DNA of 47,876 nt from Chromatiaceae bacterium (lineage in GTDB: Bacteria > Pseudomonadota > Gammaproteobacteria > Chromatiales > Chromatiaceae): NCBI GenBank assembly GCA_028277905.1, contig JANQFI010000143.1:1-47876 (forward strand), given 5' to 3'. Position 1 is the stretch's first letter, and every line of letters begins with the position of its first letter. The notes under the pieces are model-generated. The model saw only the letters and a program-made list of their open reading frames with translations, made no database searches and was not told the origin of the DNA. Below are positions 17,081 to 25,135 of the stretch, piece after piece. The position numbers and the translations under genes were made by a program.

Positions 17081-18085
17081 ATGGGTGAACGAGATCTACG
17101 CAAGCTGTGTTTCAGGGCGGACGGCGGCCCGGCCCGCAGGGGCCTGTTGCTGTCGGCCGCACTGCCGGCGGTCTTGCTGGGGGTGCTGCTGGGAGTGCTG
17201 GCGAGCCAGAACGCCGCGGCGAGCACTGGGCTATTCCGCGTCAGCCAAGGGGACAGTGTTATCGGCACGCCCTTCTATGTAAAGACCGACGCGGCCCAGA
17301 CACTGCTCGATATCGGCCGGCACTTCGGCTCCGGCTACGACGAGATGAAGCAAGCCAACCCGAGCGTCGACATGTGGGTGCCCGGCGACGATAAGGACGT
17401 GCTGGTGCCGGACCTCCACGTACTGCCGCGCGCCCCGCGCGAGGGCCTCGTCATGAACCTGGCGGAAAAGCGGCTCTATTTCTACCACTCGCCGACGGAG
17501 GTGGAGGTATTCTCGGTGGGTATAGGCCGCGACGGCTGGGAGACGCCCGTGGGTAGCTATTCCATCATCGAGAAGATCAAGGATCCCACTTGGACACCGC
17601 CGGCCTCCATCCGCAAGGAGCACGCCGAGGCGGGTGACCCGCTGCCGGCGGTCGTACCGGCCGGACCGGACAACCCGCTCGGCGCCTATGCCATGCGCCT
17701 CAGCAATCCGAGCTACCTAATCCACGGCACCAACAAGCCCTGGGGCGTCGGCATGCCGGTGAGCCACGGCTGCACCCGCATGTATCCTGAGGACATCGAG
17801 GCCTTGTTCCCGAAGGTGAAAAAGGGCACACCGGTGCGTATTGTGGATCAGCCATACAAGGTGGGCTGGCGTGGGGATGAGCTCTACCTGGAGGTCAATC
17901 TCCCTGAGGGCCAGTCACCGCGCCCCGCCAAGCAGGTGATTCCAAGCGACATCGCCGGCGCCGACGGGGTCATGGTGGACTGGAACGAGGTCCAGCGGGC
18001 GCTTCACGACAATAGCGGCCTGCCACGGCTCGTGGGTGGCCGACAGGCCGGGAGTAGCTGGCACAGGCTGGACAACGTATTCTAA
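17081..18085 (+). CDS. L,D-transpeptidase (ErfK/YbiS/YcfS/YnhG type)
   Basis: 334-aa periplasmic YkuD-fold enzyme. It has an N-terminal signal or anchor (residues 20-47), a region LLDIGRHFGSGYDEMKQANPSVDMWVPG typical of the LysM-like segment in this family, and the catalytic domain with HGTNKPWGVGMPVSHGCTRM. The catalytic cysteine is Cys231, with His229 and His215 nearby; Thr replaces the more common Ile in SHGCIR. Such enzymes make 3-3 peptidoglycan cross-links or attach Lpp to meso-DAP. The Lpp/OprI-like gene converging from 18492 makes the attachment role attractive. GGAG lies 10 nt before the ATG. Confidence 0.93.
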   Translation: MGERDLRKLCFRADGGPARRGLLLSAALPAVLLGVLLGVLASQNAAASTGLFRVSQGDSVIGTPFYVKTDAAQTLLDIGRHFGSGYDEMKQANPSVDMWVPGDDKDVLVPDLHVLPRAPREGLVMNLAEKRLYFYHSPTEVEVFSVGIGRDGWETPVGSYSIIEKIKDPTWTPPASIRKEHAEAGDPLPAVVPAGPDNPLGAYAMRLSNPSYLIHGTNKPWGVGMPVSHGCTRMYPEDIEALFPKVKKGTPVRIVDQPYKVGWRGDELYLEVNLPEGQSPRPAKQVIPSDIAGADGVMVDWNEVQRALHDNSGLPRLVGGRQAGSSWHRLDNVF

Positions 18086-18112
18086 GCCGGCTTAGGGCTT
18101 CTGAGCTTATCT

Positions 18113-18133
18113 CACCGAGGGGCTACCCTCGGT
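18113..18133. terminator. Hairpin between the converging ldt and lpp-like genes
   Basis: ACCGAGGG and CCCTCGGT form an 8-bp stem with a short loop, 28 bp after the transpeptidase stop. There is no strong T-run, so its efficiency as a terminator is doubtful. The rest, to 18294, holds nothing else I can support. Confidence 0.45.
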
Positions 18134-18294
18134 AAGACCCTTGCCGGCATACCTGGGTGACTACCCCAAGGACTCTAAGGAAGCAAATGAGCCTGGGCCA
18201 TGGGAAGGGGTTGGCGCGATGTCATCTGGCCGGCCGCCCGCGCAATGCCTTATGCACCGCGGGACGACCGGTCCGAAGCCAAGCAGCGATCCGC

Positions 18295-18492
18295 TTACTT
18301 GGCCATAATGCGCTGATACATGCGGTTGATGCGCTCCTCGTTGGCCTCGCAGCAGGCCTGAGCGGCATTGGCGGCGTCCATGGCGGCTTGCGCCATGTCA
18401 CGTGCCTCCTGGTCGGTGGTGCAGCCACCGAGCAGCGACCCGCTCAGCAGCGCGGCAGCGGACAGGGAAGCGAGCTTCACGTTATTGGTCAT
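18295..18492 (-). CDS. Lpp/OprI-like alanine-zipper lipoprotein
   Basis: 65-aa lipoprotein. The signal ends in the lipobox LLGGC (Cys24); the 42-residue mature part is one helix with small residues every 3-4 positions (EARDMAQAAMDAANAAQA), as in the alanine-zipper trimer of Lpp and OprI. It ends in Lys (RIMAK), the residue that L,D-transpeptidases join to peptidoglycan in Lpp. A Cys-Cys pair in mid-helix is unusual. GGAG precedes the ATG by 9 nt. Shorter than E. coli Lpp (58 mature residues) and converges with an L,D-transpeptidase gene, suggesting an enzyme-substrate pair. Confidence 0.8.
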   Translation of the reverse strand: MTNNVKLASLSAAALLSGSLLGGCTTDQEARDMAQAAMDAANAAQACCEANEERINRMYQRIMAK

Positions 18493-18790
18493 CGCGATTT
18501 CTCCGTCTAAGTTTGCCGATCGGCACAGGGGTTATAACACAGGACAAGGGCCGGTCCGAACCCTCGCGCACGAATGTTAGCAGAACAGAACAGCGTCGTG
18601 TCGCAACAACGTCCACGCGGGTGCAGCGTCGAATCGCCAGCGTCAGGCCGCTTGAGCGAAGATGCTGCCGCCCGATCCGCCGGTACGCCCACCCTGGATT
18701 GGCGCTGATGCCACCGAGTTGATCGCCACAACTTGTCGCCATAACGCAACACACGGAGCCAGAGATCTCTGCGACCTTGGGCCCGGGCTT

Positions 18791-18817
18791 GAGATGATCC
18801 AGCATCAGGATCATCTC
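18791..18817. repeat. Perfect 10-bp inverted repeat
   Basis: GAGATGATCC (18791-18800) and GGATCATCTC (18808-18817) flank a 7-nt loop. No T-run on either side. It lies in the ~500-bp non-coding stretch between the lpp-like gene and the collar-domain gene. Confidence 0.7.
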
Positions 18818-18825
18818 GCGGGGAT

Positions 18826-18891
18826 CGGGTCGCGCCAATCCGGTCGCGCCAACCCGGTCGCGCCAACCCGGTCGCGCCAACCCGGTGCGCC
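18826..18891. repeat. 14-bp tandem repeat, four copies plus a partial
   Basis: The unit CCGGTCGCGCCAAC is repeated at 18840, 18854 and 18868, with a slightly diverged copy at 18826 and a partial one at 18882. A 14-bp period would change reading frame from copy to copy, so this stretch is probably untranslated and copy number could vary. Confidence 0.85.
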
Positions 18892-19000
18892 GGCGCCCGC
18901 GGTCTGCGCGAGCCAAGGCGCCCATCCGGCCTCGCCCTTTGCGCATGACATGCTCAGGCTGCTGAATTCCTCATCCAGGCCTATAGCGCCCCAGGTGCTC

Positions 19001-19687
19001 ATGCCCGGATTGGCTCAAGATTGCATCGAGCTTGGCCAACCCTGGCGGACACCGGCCACACCTGGGCACGGCGTCAGACTGCAGGATGTCGTATTGGTGC
19101 TGGCCATCTGGGGTCTCGACACTGGTGTCAGCTGCGCCCAGACGATGAAGGGCACGCCGTCGACCCCCCCAGCGGTCGCTCCAGCATTGGCCCACCAAGC
19201 ATCGGTCGCGGCACCGCCGCCCGATCCCAGGCCCGCTGCCCTGCTGGCTAACGCGCCAGGTGCCGTGCCGGCATCCGGACTGCCAGACCAGGGCGCAAGC
19301 GCCCTGCCCCCGGGCAGTATCGTCGCCTTCGTGCCGCGAGCGAGCGGCTTCAGCGGGACCAGCGCGGGGCTTCGCAACTGGCTCGCGGCGCGGGGCTGGG
19401 CCCTCTGCGATGGTACCCGTGGCACACCGGACCTGCGCGATCGTATGCTGCTCGGCACCAACGACGCCAGCCGTGTCGGCGAGCGGCTCGGCAGCCGCGA
19501 CCACGACCATCGCGTGCGCGGCGAGACCGGCACACCTGTGCTGCGCAACCGCCACACGCGCACGGGCCTGGCGGAGCTCAAGCACCTGCCGGATGATCGG
19601 CACCGCCACGCCGTGGATCTCGCGAGCGATGGTGCCGAGCACCTGCCGCCCAGTACCCGTGTGCTGTTTATTATGAAGCTACCCTGA
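19001..19687 (+). CDS. Phage tail-collar-domain protein
   Basis: The C-terminal ~125 residues have the tail-collar pattern: LPPGSIVAF, GWALCDGTRGTPDLRDRMLLG, then a His-rich GERLGSRDHDHRV, DRHRHAVDL and the final PPSTRVLFIMKL. Such domains occur in phage tail fibres and in secreted bacterial proteins. No other phage gene is near. The N-terminus is unclear: the frame is open from 18662 but its first part crosses the 14-bp tandem repeat, so the start is probably at 18950, 19001 or later; a hydrophobic VVLVLAIWGLDTGVSCA segment could be an export signal. Followed after 21 bp by the DUF98 gene on the same strand. Confidence 0.65.
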   Translation: MPGLAQDCIELGQPWRTPATPGHGVRLQDVVLVLAIWGLDTGVSCAQTMKGTPSTPPAVAPALAHQASVAAPPPDPRPAALLANAPGAVPASGLPDQGASALPPGSIVAFVPRASGFSGTSAGLRNWLAARGWALCDGTRGTPDLRDRMLLGTNDASRVGERLGSRDHDHRVRGETGTPVLRNRHTRTGLAELKHLPDDRHRHAVDLASDGAEHLPPSTRVLFIMKLP

Positions 19688-19708
19688 GGGCACCGAGCGG
19701 CAACGCCC

Positions 19709-20293
19709 ATGGTGGAGCGCTACTACCGCAAGACCGTCGTCCCCGGCGATGGAGCCCCCTTCCGCTGCGAGGGCTTCGTACGCGGCGGCACCATAGATAC
19801 CGGAGCGGGACGGCCTGTGGCCATCGCCACGCTGCCGCCCTTTCTGCGCGCCTTGTTGGTGACTGACGGGACGGTCACCAAGATCATCGAGGCCTACTTC
19901 TGGGAGCCTGTGGTGGTGGACACCCTGCGCCAGGAGTTCGTCGTGGCCGGCGACGCCATCCCCTGGGTCCACATCACTGGCGACGAGCGCATCATGGTGC
20001 GCCGGGCGCGGCTGCGCGGGGCTGACAGCGGCCGGGAGTTCGCCCACGCCTTCTCGGTCATCCGCACGGAGCTGATTCCGGCACAATTCCGCAAGCGCCT
20101 CATCGACCGGGAGATCGGCATTGGCGCCCTGATTCGCGACAGCGGCCTGGAGAGCTATCGTGAGGTGATGGAGGTGGGCATCGAGCCGGACACGGCCAAC
20201 GACGACGCCGTGTTCCGCACCTACCGCATCATTATCGCCGGCGAGCCCGTGATCCTCATCACCGAGACCTTTCCGCTGACGCTGTACCGCTGA
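19709..20293 (+). CDS. DUF98 / chorismate-lyase-like protein
   Basis: 194 aa. The pattern LPPFLRALLVTDGTVTKIIEAYFWEPV, FAHAFSVIRTELIPAQFRKRL, IGIGALIRDSGLESYREVMEVG and the closing ILITETFPL resemble the DUF98 family (PF01947), which includes Rv2949c-type chorismate pyruvate-lyases producing 4-hydroxybenzoate. That reaction is the first committed step to ubiquinone, and I see no ubiC in the window. Its role here is inferred: it might feed ubiquinone or a secondary metabolite. Six bases separate its stop from the RDD gene, so it is probably co-transcribed with the MoxR cluster. Catalytic residues were not individually verified. Confidence 0.7.
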   Translation: MVERYYRKTVVPGDGAPFRCEGFVRGGTIDTGAGRPVAIATLPPFLRALLVTDGTVTKIIEAYFWEPVVVDTLRQEFVVAGDAIPWVHITGDERIMVRRARLRGADSGREFAHAFSVIRTELIPAQFRKRLIDREIGIGALIRDSGLESYREVMEVGIEPDTANDDAVFRTYRIIIAGEPVILITETFPLTLYR

Positions 20294-20299
20294 GGACAG

Positions 20300-21040
20300 A
20301 TGCAGGAACCGGCCCCGGACGCCACCCATGCCGCCGCCGACGCTGCCCCCAAGGCGCGCGTCGCCATCGACACCCTGCGGCGGCTCGAAACACCCGAGGG
20401 AATCGAGATCCTGCTGCGTCTCGCCGGCCCCGTGCCGCGGGCGGCGGCCTTCTCCATCGACCTGCTCATCCGTGTCGGCGCCTACCTGGTGCTGCTGCCC
20501 TTGGCGGCGCTGGCCGGTGTCGGGTTGGGGCTGCTATTGCTCGCGCTGTTCGTGCTGGAGTGGCTGTACCCGGTGTTCTTCGAGCTGCGCAGCGGTGCAA
20601 CGCCCGGCAAGCGGGCCATGGGCTTGACCGTCGTGCACGCGGACGGTACGCCGGTGGGACCCGCCGCGTCGCTGCTGCGCAACCTGCTGCGCGCGGTGGA
20701 CTTCTTGCCGGTGTTGTACGGTGTCGGCCTGACGGCCATGCTCGTGGACCAGGACTTCCGGCGCCTGGGCGACCTCGCCGCCGGGACCCTGGTGGTCCAC
20801 CGCGAGGACGCCGGTCTGCCGCCCTCCCTGCCGGCGCATAGACCGCTCGCGCCGCCCGCGCCCCTGGGCCTGGAGGCCCAGCAGGCGATCCTGGCCTTCG
20901 CCGAGCGCAGCGGCGAGTTGTCCGCGGCACGCCGTACCGAGCTTGCGGCGCTGAGCGGCCTCGCGGCGGCCGGCGACCGGGACCCCGCGGGCGCCTTGCT
21001 GGGCATCGCCAACTGGATCAGCCGCGGCAAGCCCGATTAG
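20300..21040 (+). CDS. RDD family membrane protein
   Basis: 246 aa with the RDD domain (PF06271): PRAAAFSIDLLIRVGAYLVLLP (first membrane helix carrying the R...D signature), VLEWLYPVFFELRSGATPGKRAMGLTVVHADGTP and FRRLGDLAAGTLVVHR. About three membrane segments between residues 48 and 155, then a soluble Ala/Leu-rich tail. RDD proteins are membrane components of uncertain function, sometimes linked to transport. First gene of the RDD-SpoIIM-DUF4129-DUF4350-MoxR-DUF58 set. Confidence 0.9.
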   Translation: MQEPAPDATHAAADAAPKARVAIDTLRRLETPEGIEILLRLAGPVPRAAAFSIDLLIRVGAYLVLLPLAALAGVGLGLLLLALFVLEWLYPVFFELRSGATPGKRAMGLTVVHADGTPVGPAASLLRNLLRAVDFLPVLYGVGLTAMLVDQDFRRLGDLAAGTLVVHREDAGLPPSLPAHRPLAPPAPLGLEAQQAILAFAERSGELSAARRTELAALSGLAAAGDRDPAGALLGIANWISRGKPD

Positions 21041-21065
21041 GGCAACCGGGGCAGGGGACGGGGAC

Positions 21066-22070
21066 ATGCGCCAACAACACTTCGAGCAGGCCCACGCCGC
21101 AACCTGGCACCGGTTGGAGTCGCTGCTCAGCGTTCTGGAGAAGCGCCGAGTACCGCCGCCGGCGGTGCCGGTGCAGCGCCTGCCGCGGCTACTGCGCAGT
21201 GTCGGCGCCCACTACGCCATCGCCCGTGCCCGCGGCTACAGCCCGGGTCTGGTGGCGCGGCTGCACAGCCTCGTGCGCCGCGGCTATCGCCAGCTCCACA
21301 AGCCGAGCCAGCACTGGCCCCGGCGGATGCTCGGCTTCGTCGCCGGGGGCTTCCCGCGGGCCCTGCGCCGCCATGGGTGCCTGTTCTGGCTCGCGGCCGC
21401 GCTGTTCTTCGGCCCCATGCTGGCCATGGGGCTCGCCTGCAGCGCCGACCCGACCCTGATCCACAGCCTAGTCGACAGCGGCCAGGTGGCGAGCTACGAG
21501 GCCATGTATGACCCCACCAACCGCAAGCTGGGGCGCATGCCGAGCCGCCAGACGGCCGACGACGTCATGATGTTCGGCTTCTACGTCTGGAACAACCTCG
21601 GCATAGCGCTGCGCACCTTCGCGTGGGGGCTTGCGGCCGGGGTCGGCAGCGTCTTCGTGCTGGCGATGAACGGGCTCGTGCTGGGCGCGGTGGCAGGGCA
21701 CCTGACCCAGCTCGGCTTCGGCACGCCCTTCTGGTCCTTCGTCAGCGGCCACGCCAGCCTGGAGCTCACGGCCATTGCCGTCGCCGGCACGGCCGGTCTG
21801 CTGCTCGGGCGCGCGCTGCTTGCGCCAGGGCGCCACACCCGCGCGGCGGCGCTGCGCGCCAACGCGCTTCAGGCCGTGCCGCTGGTGCTGGGCGCAGCCC
21901 TGATGCTGGTGCTGGCGGCGGTGGTGGAGGCGTTCTGGTCCAGCAGCACGCTGCTGCCACCGGCGGTCAAGTACGCTGTCGGCGGCGCCGGCTGGCTGCT
22001 GGTGGCGGCCTACCTGGGGCTTGCCGGGCGCAGCAGGGCTGCCGGCCAGGGTCCAGACGACCAGGCCTGA
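21066..22070 (+). CDS. SpoIIM-like (DUF95) membrane protein
   Basis: 334 aa. A cytoplasmic helical N-terminus of ~100 residues (HRLESLLSVLEKRR, then RLHSLVRRGYRQL) precedes several membrane helices (CLFWLAAALFFGPMLAMGL, FAWGLAAGVGSVFVLAMNGLVLGAVAGHL). The motif FYVWNNLGIALRTFAWG and the following FWSFVSGHASLELTAIAVAG are hallmarks of the SpoIIM/DUF95 family. In Proteobacteria the gene has no sporulation role; it accompanies MoxR and DUF58 genes. The gap to the RDD gene is 25 bp. Confidence 0.88.
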   Translation: MRQQHFEQAHAATWHRLESLLSVLEKRRVPPPAVPVQRLPRLLRSVGAHYAIARARGYSPGLVARLHSLVRRGYRQLHKPSQHWPRRMLGFVAGGFPRALRRHGCLFWLAAALFFGPMLAMGLACSADPTLIHSLVDSGQVASYEAMYDPTNRKLGRMPSRQTADDVMMFGFYVWNNLGIALRTFAWGLAAGVGSVFVLAMNGLVLGAVAGHLTQLGFGTPFWSFVSGHASLELTAIAVAGTAGLLLGRALLAPGRHTRAAALRANALQAVPLVLGAALMLVLAAVVEAFWSSSTLLPPAVKYAVGGAGWLLVAAYLGLAGRSRAAGQGPDDQA

Positions 22071-22128
22071 GGCGTCCGTCCGAGCCCACACCCGAGACCA
22101 CTGCTGAGCGCGTAGCCCGAAGCCCTCT

Positions 22129-23694
22129 ATGGACCCGACCCGCCTCGCCGCAGCCATCCGCCCACGTGGCCCCTGGGAGAGCATCGACCTGGGCTTCGCG
22201 CTGGCGCGCACCTGGTTCCTGCCGCTGTGGCTCTGCTGGTGGGTCACCGCCGCACCCCTGGCGCTGCTGACCCTGGTGCTGCTGCACCAGCGCGCCGACC
22301 TCTGGCTGCTCCTGCTCTGGGGGTGCAAGCCCGCCTTCGAGGCCCTGCCACTGTACTGGCTGAGCCGGGCGCTGTTCGGCGAGCGCCTGACCGTGGCGGT
22401 CGCCGCCAGGCGGCTACCGCAGGCGTTGCCGCCGCGGCTTTGGCCGCAGCTCCTGTGGCGGCGCATCGGTGTCACCCGCTCCTTCAGCATGCCGGTGACG
22501 CTGCTGGAGGCGCCGCGGGGCGCAGCACGGGCGGCGCGGCTCAGGGTGCTGGGCACGGGTGCCGCCGGCTGGCTCACCGTCATCTGCGTGCACCTGGAGA
22601 CGGTGCTCTGGCTGTCGGCGCTGCTGCTGCTGGCCTTCCTGCTGCCGGAGGGCATGCCGCGGCTCGATCTGGAGGCGACCTTGACGGACAGTGGGTCGAT
22701 GGCCGACTGGATCGGCGGTCTGTTGATGTTGGCCGCGGTATCTGTGATGGCTCCCTTCTACGTGGCGGCCGGGTTCGCCCTCTATCTCGGGCAGCGCACG
22801 CGGCTGGAGGCCTGGGACCTGGAGCTGGCCTTCCGCCGCGCACGCGCTCGCCCCGGGCGGGCAGGGATCGGCCAGGCAGGTCGCAAAGGGGCAAGCGCCG
22901 GCCGGGCAGATGCCAGCTGGACCCACCCAGGCCGTTCACATTTCGGCCGTGGACGCCGCACAGTCGTTGCGGTCGCGGCCGCTTTGCTGCTCGCGGCACC
23001 GCTCGCCGGGCCCCTGAGCCCGACGCAGGCACTGACGCGCGAGGAGGCAGGCGTCGCCATCGACGCCGTGCTCGCGGAGTCCGACTTCGGCGGCACCCGC
23101 GAGGCATGGACCTGGGTCTACGTGGGTGACACAGCGGAGCCCGACACCGACGGCGACGCCGGCATGGCACTGCCCGACGGGTTAATTCAATCCCTCGCCA
23201 GCATCATCAAGTGGCTGCTGCTGCTTGCCGCCGCGACGGGCCTGGGGCTGCTCGCCCTGCGCCTGTTGCCCGAGCTGCGGGCGCCGAGCCGCACCCGGCG
23301 GCGGGCGGCACGGCAACGGCCGGCGGGCACGCAGAGCCGCGCCGCCGGGGCCACAGCGATGCTGCCGCTGGACATCCCGGCGGAGGTCCGCCGACTGCTC
23401 GGCGCCGGCGACGCCCGCGGCGCGCTCGCCCTACTCTACCGGTCGCAGATCGCGCAGCTGCGCACCGCCGGCCTGGACCTGCCAGACAGCGCCACGGAGG
23501 CGGAATGCCTCGCCACCGCGGCCAGCAGGGCGCGCCCGGACCAAGTGGCCTGGCTACAACGTCTGCTGCGGCTCTGGCAGGGGGTCGCCTACGGCCACCG
23601 TGCCGCGGACCCAGGGGCCATGGCGAGTCTGCTGGCGGAGCGGGCAATACTGATGCAGGGGCAGCCAGTGCAAGGCCTGAGTGCCGATGACTGA
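22129..23694 (+). CDS. DUF4129 domain membrane protein
   Basis: 521 aa. The N-terminal half has several membrane helices (WFLPLWLCWWVTAAPLALLTLVLL, VLWLSALLLLAFLLPEG and others). A periplasmic stretch after LSPTQALTREEAGVAIDAVL is followed by another helix (SIIKWLLLLAAATGLGLLAL). The C-terminal cytoplasmic DUF4129 domain contains PAEVRRLLGAGDARGALALLYRSQIAQLRTAG and ATEAECLATAA. Its stop overlaps the start region of the DUF4350 gene. The family occurs in MoxR-DUF58-transglutaminase-like clusters; molecular role unknown. Confidence 0.85.
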   Translation: MDPTRLAAAIRPRGPWESIDLGFALARTWFLPLWLCWWVTAAPLALLTLVLLHQRADLWLLLLWGCKPAFEALPLYWLSRALFGERLTVAVAARRLPQALPPRLWPQLLWRRIGVTRSFSMPVTLLEAPRGAARAARLRVLGTGAAGWLTVICVHLETVLWLSALLLLAFLLPEGMPRLDLEATLTDSGSMADWIGGLLMLAAVSVMAPFYVAAGFALYLGQRTRLEAWDLELAFRRARARPGRAGIGQAGRKGASAGRADASWTHPGRSHFGRGRRTVVAVAAALLLAAPLAGPLSPTQALTREEAGVAIDAVLAESDFGGTREAWTWVYVGDTAEPDTDGDAGMALPDGLIQSLASIIKWLLLLAAATGLGLLALRLLPELRAPSRTRRRAARQRPAGTQSRAAGATAMLPLDIPAEVRRLLGAGDARGALALLYRSQIAQLRTAGLDLPDSATEAECLATAASRARPDQVAWLQRLLRLWQGVAYGHRAADPGAMASLLAERAILMQGQPVQGLSADD

Positions 23695-24928
23695 AGGTTC
23701 TGGGCCTGCGGCGCCGGGCACAGACCGCCGTGGCCGTCGGGACGGTGGGCGGCAGCCCGAGCGGCAGCCAGGGCGGCACCCCGGACGGGGCGGCAGCCGC
23801 GGCGGCGCAGTGCTGCTGGCGGCGCTGGGCGTCGTGCTGGCGGCCGGGCTCTGGCTCTGGCTCGACGCCCACTACGAGCGGCAGTTGACAGAGATCGAGG
23901 TCGGCGCAACGCCGGCGGCGCGGCGCAATCCCTTTCTCGCCGCCGAGCGCTTCCTGACCCGCGTTGGCATCCATGCCCGCAGCGCCGGCGGCCAAGGGCT
24001 GCTGCGCACGCCCCCCGATACCCGCGATATGCTTGTCATCGATGGGCTGCCGGCACTCAATGAGGCCCGCCGGCATGACTTGCGGCAGTGGCTCGAAGCC
24101 GGCGGCCGCATGCTGGTGGAGGCGGTGCATGAGCGCGAGCCAGATGCCGCGCCGCGCCCCGAGGTCTTTCTGGATGGCTTCGGCGTCGCACTGCGGAGCA
24201 TCGATGATCTGGCCCGCGACGCGGACGCGGTGGCCGAGCTTCAGGTTGCAGGACACCTGGAGCCGGTGCGGGTCGGCTTTCACCCGCGCTGGTACCTCGA
24301 GGACCAGGGCGGCACCGCGGTGGGCCATGCGCTGGTGGACGGCAAGGCGCGGCTGCTGCAGTATCGCGTCGAAGACGGCCTGCTCTATGTCGTGAGCGAC
24401 AGCCTGTGGCTCGGCAACGGCGCCATCGGCGCGCAAGATCACGCGCTCTTCCTGGCGCTACTGGCCGCCGACCGGGATACCGTCTGGCTAGTGCACGATG
24501 TATCGGTGCCGGGGCTGGCGCTACTGCTGTGGCGTGCGGCACCGGCGGCGATCATCTCCGCGGGCCTGCTGCTGGCGCTCTGGCTGTGGCACCTCGGAGC
24601 GCGGCTCGGCCCTCTGCTGCCGGAGCCGGCCGCGAGCCGCCGCGACCTGCTTCAGCACCTGCAGGCGGCGGGGGACTTCGCCTGGCGCACAGGGCGGGGC
24701 GGCCTGCTGGTGCAGCAGACCCGGCGCCGGGTCGAGCGCCACTGGCTCAGCCACCATCCGCGGCTCAAAGCGCTGGACGAGGCCGACCGCGCCGCACATA
24801 TCGCCGCGCTGAGCGGGCTTGGACCTGGAGCGGTTCGTGCCGCTCTATATGGTCCCGTCGGCAATGCTGATCGGCTTGTGGCCATCACGGGGACGCTGCA
24901 ACGCCTGGCCCGGAAGCGCCCAACCTAG
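23687..24928 (+). CDS. DUF4350 domain protein
   Basis: 413 aa from the ATG at 23687, which lies inside the end of the DUF4129 gene (another ATG at 23681 is possible). A Gly/Arg-rich N-terminus precedes one membrane helix (VLLAALGVVLAAGLWLWL). The DUF4350 region follows (NPFLAAERFLTRVGIHARS, DMLVIDGLPALNEARRHDLRQWLEAGGRMLVEA), then a second helix (GLALLLWRAAPAAIISAGLLLALWLWHL) and a basic C-terminal tail. The fold is probably related to GATase-like domains without catalytic residues. The TAG stop (24926-24928) falls within the first bases of the repeat beginning TAGGCGATTGCCGG. Confidence 0.85.
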   Translation: MTEGSGPAAPGTDRRGRRDGGRQPERQPGRHPGRGGSRGGAVLLAALGVVLAAGLWLWLDAHYERQLTEIEVGATPAARRNPFLAAERFLTRVGIHARSAGGQGLLRTPPDTRDMLVIDGLPALNEARRHDLRQWLEAGGRMLVEAVHEREPDAAPRPEVFLDGFGVALRSIDDLARDADAVAELQVAGHLEPVRVGFHPRWYLEDQGGTAVGHALVDGKARLLQYRVEDGLLYVVSDSLWLGNGAIGAQDHALFLALLAADRDTVWLVHDVSVPGLALLLWRAAPAAIISAGLLLALWLWHLGARLGPLLPEPAASRRDLLQHLQAAGDFAWRTGRGGLLVQQTRRRVERHWLSHHPRLKALDEADRAAHIAALSGLGPGAVRAALYGPVGNADRLVAITGTLQRLARKRPT

Positions 24929-24985
24929 GCGATTGCCGGAGATCTACACACCGGATTGCGCCGGATTTTCGTCTGTCTGCGAGGC
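24927..24985 (+). repeat. Dispersed repeat with core GGCGATTGCCGGA, copy 1
   Basis: TAGGCGATTGCCGGAGA, then ACACACCGGAT, GCG and GGATT match the two copies at 47657-47713 and 47755-47810 in order and spacing. It fills part of the 207-bp gap between the DUF4350 and MoxR genes; nothing else is seen in that gap. Confidence 0.75.
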
Positions 24986-25135
24986 GTGCCAACAGGCGCC
25001 TGGTCGCACGATGCAACTGTTGGCGCGACGCAGCAGGCGGGCGACAAGACAAGCAGGCTGGCAGGAAGATCGACAGCAATCGCCCCAAGCCAGACACCAG
25101 CCCCTGAACCGGAACCGAGGCCAGCAGACAGGATC

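Noticed and set aside
15783-17282. 499-aa plus-strand frame opposite the EF-G paralog
   Set aside because: Antisense shadow of a gene with all five G motifs; its end also overlaps the transpeptidase in another frame.
18826-18891. CRISPR array
   Set aside because: Units of 14 bp are directly adjacent with no spacers and no cas genes.
19001-19687. Prophage
   Set aside because: Only one collar-type domain, with no capsid, terminase, integrase or lysis genes around it.
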